DNA of 7,673 nucleotides from a bacterium. GTDB lineage: Bacteria > UBP15 > UBA6099 > DSWB01. Positions 6,886-7,673 of this stretch are shown here, piece by piece. The DNA lies in NCBI GenBank assembly GCA_020061125.1, contig JAGUYV010000151.1, positions 1-7,673 of the forward strand. Direction: 5' to 3'. The stretch's first letter is position 1. Each line of letters starts with the position of its first letter. The notes under the pieces were generated by a model. The model had not been told where the DNA came from, ran no database searches, and saw nothing but the letters and a program-made list of their open reading frames with translations. The translations under genes were made by a program, and so were the position numbers.

Positions 6886-7305
6886 TCAGATGGGATCTTT
6901 GTGCGGTTCGTTGCTTGTGAGCGCCAGGGCGCCGGTGGCCCTGCCCGGATCCACATAGAAAACCTGCTCGGGCGAGTGCATGATCACTCCGGCCTCAACC
7001 AGGTTTTTCTCGATGGATTCGAAGGACTGCAGGCTGTTGAACTGCGCCTCCAGCTTTTCGATGTCCGCGGTCAGGCGCGCGTTCTTGATTTTGTAGTCGT
7101 CAATCTTCTGGTATGTGTTGTCAATGTCGAGCCGCAGCCAGACCTGCGCGGATGCGATGACGCACATGAACAGCGCGGCCAGAATCACGGCGCCCAGAAT
7201 GTTGAGCCACTGGCCGCCCATGGACGGCATGGGCAGAGGCGTTTCCTGCCGGGGCGGCTCCGGGTTGCGGTATTCCATTTTTGTCGCGGCAGCGTTCATT
7301 CTCAT
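6886..7305 (-). CDS. ftsL: FtsL-type cell division protein (small bitopic coiled-coil protein)
   Basis: Small protein of 139 residues in the position where dcw clusters carry ftsL, between rsmH and ftsI. It has a proline-rich hydrophilic N-terminal tail (about 12-29), one strong membrane helix (about 35-57), then a predicted extracytoplasmic coiled coil rich in K, E, D and L (about 60-103), and a polar tail ending KDPI. This is the FtsL/DivIC layout: a division scaffold that, with FtsB/DivIC and FtsQ, recruits and activates FtsW-FtsI. FtsL sequences are poorly conserved, so the call rests on topology and synteny, not motifs. The start is ATG 7305-7303, sharing its A with the rsmH stop (TGATG) as at two other junctions here. 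A second in-frame ATG at 7299-7297 would shorten it by two residues and sits 10 nt from the GGAAAGGA ribosome binding site, so either is possible. An 82-nt gap separates it from ftsI. Confidence 0.8.
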   Translation of the reverse strand: MRMNAAATKMEYRNPEPPRQETPLPMPSMGGQWLNILGAVILAALFMCVIASAQVWLRLDIDNTYQKIDDYKIKNARLTADIEKLEAQFNSLQSFESIEKNLVEAGVIMHSPEQVFYVDPGRATGALALTSNEPHKDPI

Positions 7306-7673
7306 CAAATCCTTTCCACAATCCGTAGTCTTGCGCTTCGGCTTCGCGGATTCTCCGCGATCTCCTTTTCCTGCGGCACAATCACTTTCCTGTTCACCAG
7401 CCTGATTACCGGCGGGTTGCTGCACAAACACTCATCGGGGGGGAGTTCGCAGCGGCAGCCCCTGGCCGCGCGCCGGAACAAGTCCTTGACGATTGCGTCT
7501 TCCCGGCTCTGGTACGAGACCACTGCGATGCGCCCGCCGGGTGCAACAAGCCTCATGGCCTGGCGCAGAGAGGACTCCAGGGCGCCGGCCTCGCGGTTCA
7601 CGGCCATTCGCAGGGCCATGAAAACCCTTGTGGCCGGGTGCCTCGCCTGCCTGCCCCCGCGGCCCGCAACCGC
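7305..7673 (-). CDS. rsmH: 16S rRNA (cytosine(1402)-N(4))-methyltransferase RsmH, 5' end missing
   Basis: C-terminal 122 residues of RsmH (MraW), the SAM-dependent enzyme that N4-methylates C1402 in the decoding centre of 16S rRNA. The reading frame enters at the window edge. It shows RHPATRVFMALRMAVN, the hallmark HPATRxFQALRIAVN stretch of RsmH with Met in place of Gln. APGGRIAVVSYQSREDAIVK follows, then the cysteine-containing segment CRCELPPDECLCSNPP, and finally NPRSRSARLRIVER, the family's closing motif. RsmH is normally about 300-320 residues, so roughly 60% (including the SAM-binding motif) lies to the right. The stop at 7307-7305 overlaps the next gene's ATG by one base. Being upstream of ftsL/ftsI is the standard dcw arrangement, and mraZ would be expected before it. 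Identity is secure. Confidence 0.95.
   Translation of the reverse strand, partial: AVAGRGGRQARHPATRVFMALRMAVNREAGALESSLRQAMRLVAPGGRIAVVSYQSREDAIVKDLFRRAARGCRCELPPDECLCSNPPVIRLVNRKVIVPQEKEIAENPRSRSARLRIVERI
7310..7317 (-). promoter_or_regulatory. Ribosome binding site for the ftsL-type gene
   Basis: GGAAAGGA lies in the final codons of rsmH. It ends 4 nt from ATG 7305-7303 and 10 nt from ATG 7299-7297, so it does not decide between the two starts by itself. The repeated TGATG architecture favours the first. Confidence 0.5.

Larger units (their letters stand above)
1..7673 (-). other. dcw cluster segment, probable single transcription unit
   Basis: Seven co-directional genes (rsmH, ftsL-type, ftsI, murE, murF, mraY, murD) run right to left in the canonical dcw order. 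Four of the six junctions overlap, one has 13 nt between genes, and one has 82 nt. No hairpin followed by a T-run, and no convincing promoter, was seen between genes. An operon is inferred from this spacing; its promoter would lie beyond the right edge, normally upstream of mraZ. Confidence 0.85.

Noticed and set aside
6819-6890. Third-frame continuation past the ftsL stop, ending in the residues YDYYQMLQTTR
   Set aside because: It looks protein-like for a few residues, but there is no slippery sequence, no start codon upstream with a ribosome binding site, and no recognised homology. Treated as chance.
6804-6956. Upstream extension of ftsI to ATG 6956
   Set aside because: The frame is open, but it would overlap ftsL by 71 nt and add a 51-residue Pro/Arg/Leu-rich segment unlike FtsI tails. 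The ATG at 6803 places the membrane helix normally and has TAAGG upstream.
1-7673. Accessory systems (defence, mobile element, CRISPR, RNA genes, terminators)
   Set aside because: All sequence apart from an 82-nt gap and a 13-nt spacer is explained by seven well-recognised core genes. No direct or inverted repeats, tRNA-like cloverleafs or terminator hairpins were seen.

Overview
The window is a compact stretch of a bacterial division and cell wall (dcw) cluster. Every recognised gene is on the minus strand, so transcription runs from the right end to the left. In transcriptional order the genes are rsmH (3' part only), a short ftsL-type gene, ftsI (a class B penicillin-binding protein), murE, murF, mraY and murD (5' part only). 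This is the classic mraZ-rsmH-ftsL-ftsI-murE-murF-mraY-murD order, cut off at both ends. By synteny alone, mraZ would lie beyond the right edge and the murD 3' end followed by ftsW/murG/murC beyond the left edge.

Region by region: 7305-7673 is the C-terminal part of RsmH; 6886-7305 is a small bitopic coiled-coil protein in the FtsL position; 6804-6885 is the only non-coding gap of note (82 nt); 5055-6803 is the septal transpeptidase; 3526-5055 is MurE with a meso-diaminopimelate-type specificity motif; 2163-3557 is MurF; 1195-2163 is MraY; 1-1181 is MurD. Packing is very tight. Three junctions are TGATG stop/start overlaps of one base, one is a 32-nt overlap (murE/murF), and one is a 13-nt spacer (mraY/murD, with a TTG start). 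No terminator, RNA gene, mobile element, CRISPR array or repeat array was seen.

The gene products form one pathway. MurD, MurE and MurF add D-Glu, meso-DAP and D-Ala-D-Ala to UDP-MurNAc-L-Ala. MraY moves the resulting phospho-MurNAc-pentapeptide onto undecaprenyl phosphate at the membrane. FtsI cross-links the septal glycan product, with FtsL as a divisome partner, and RsmH methylates 16S rRNA.

The organism is a GC-rich bacterium, probably diderm because the MurE motif is meso-DAP-type and the class B PBP lacks PASTA domains. The short MraY (322 aa rather than about 360) and the divergent FtsL do not resemble a typical gammaproteobacterium. The phylum cannot be fixed by eye. The window looks like ordinary core genome. 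The points worth a second look are small: a sharply AT-rich patch at the start of ftsI, a substitution in a conserved MraY motif, the unusual FtsL, and the overlap architecture. No undescribed system was found.
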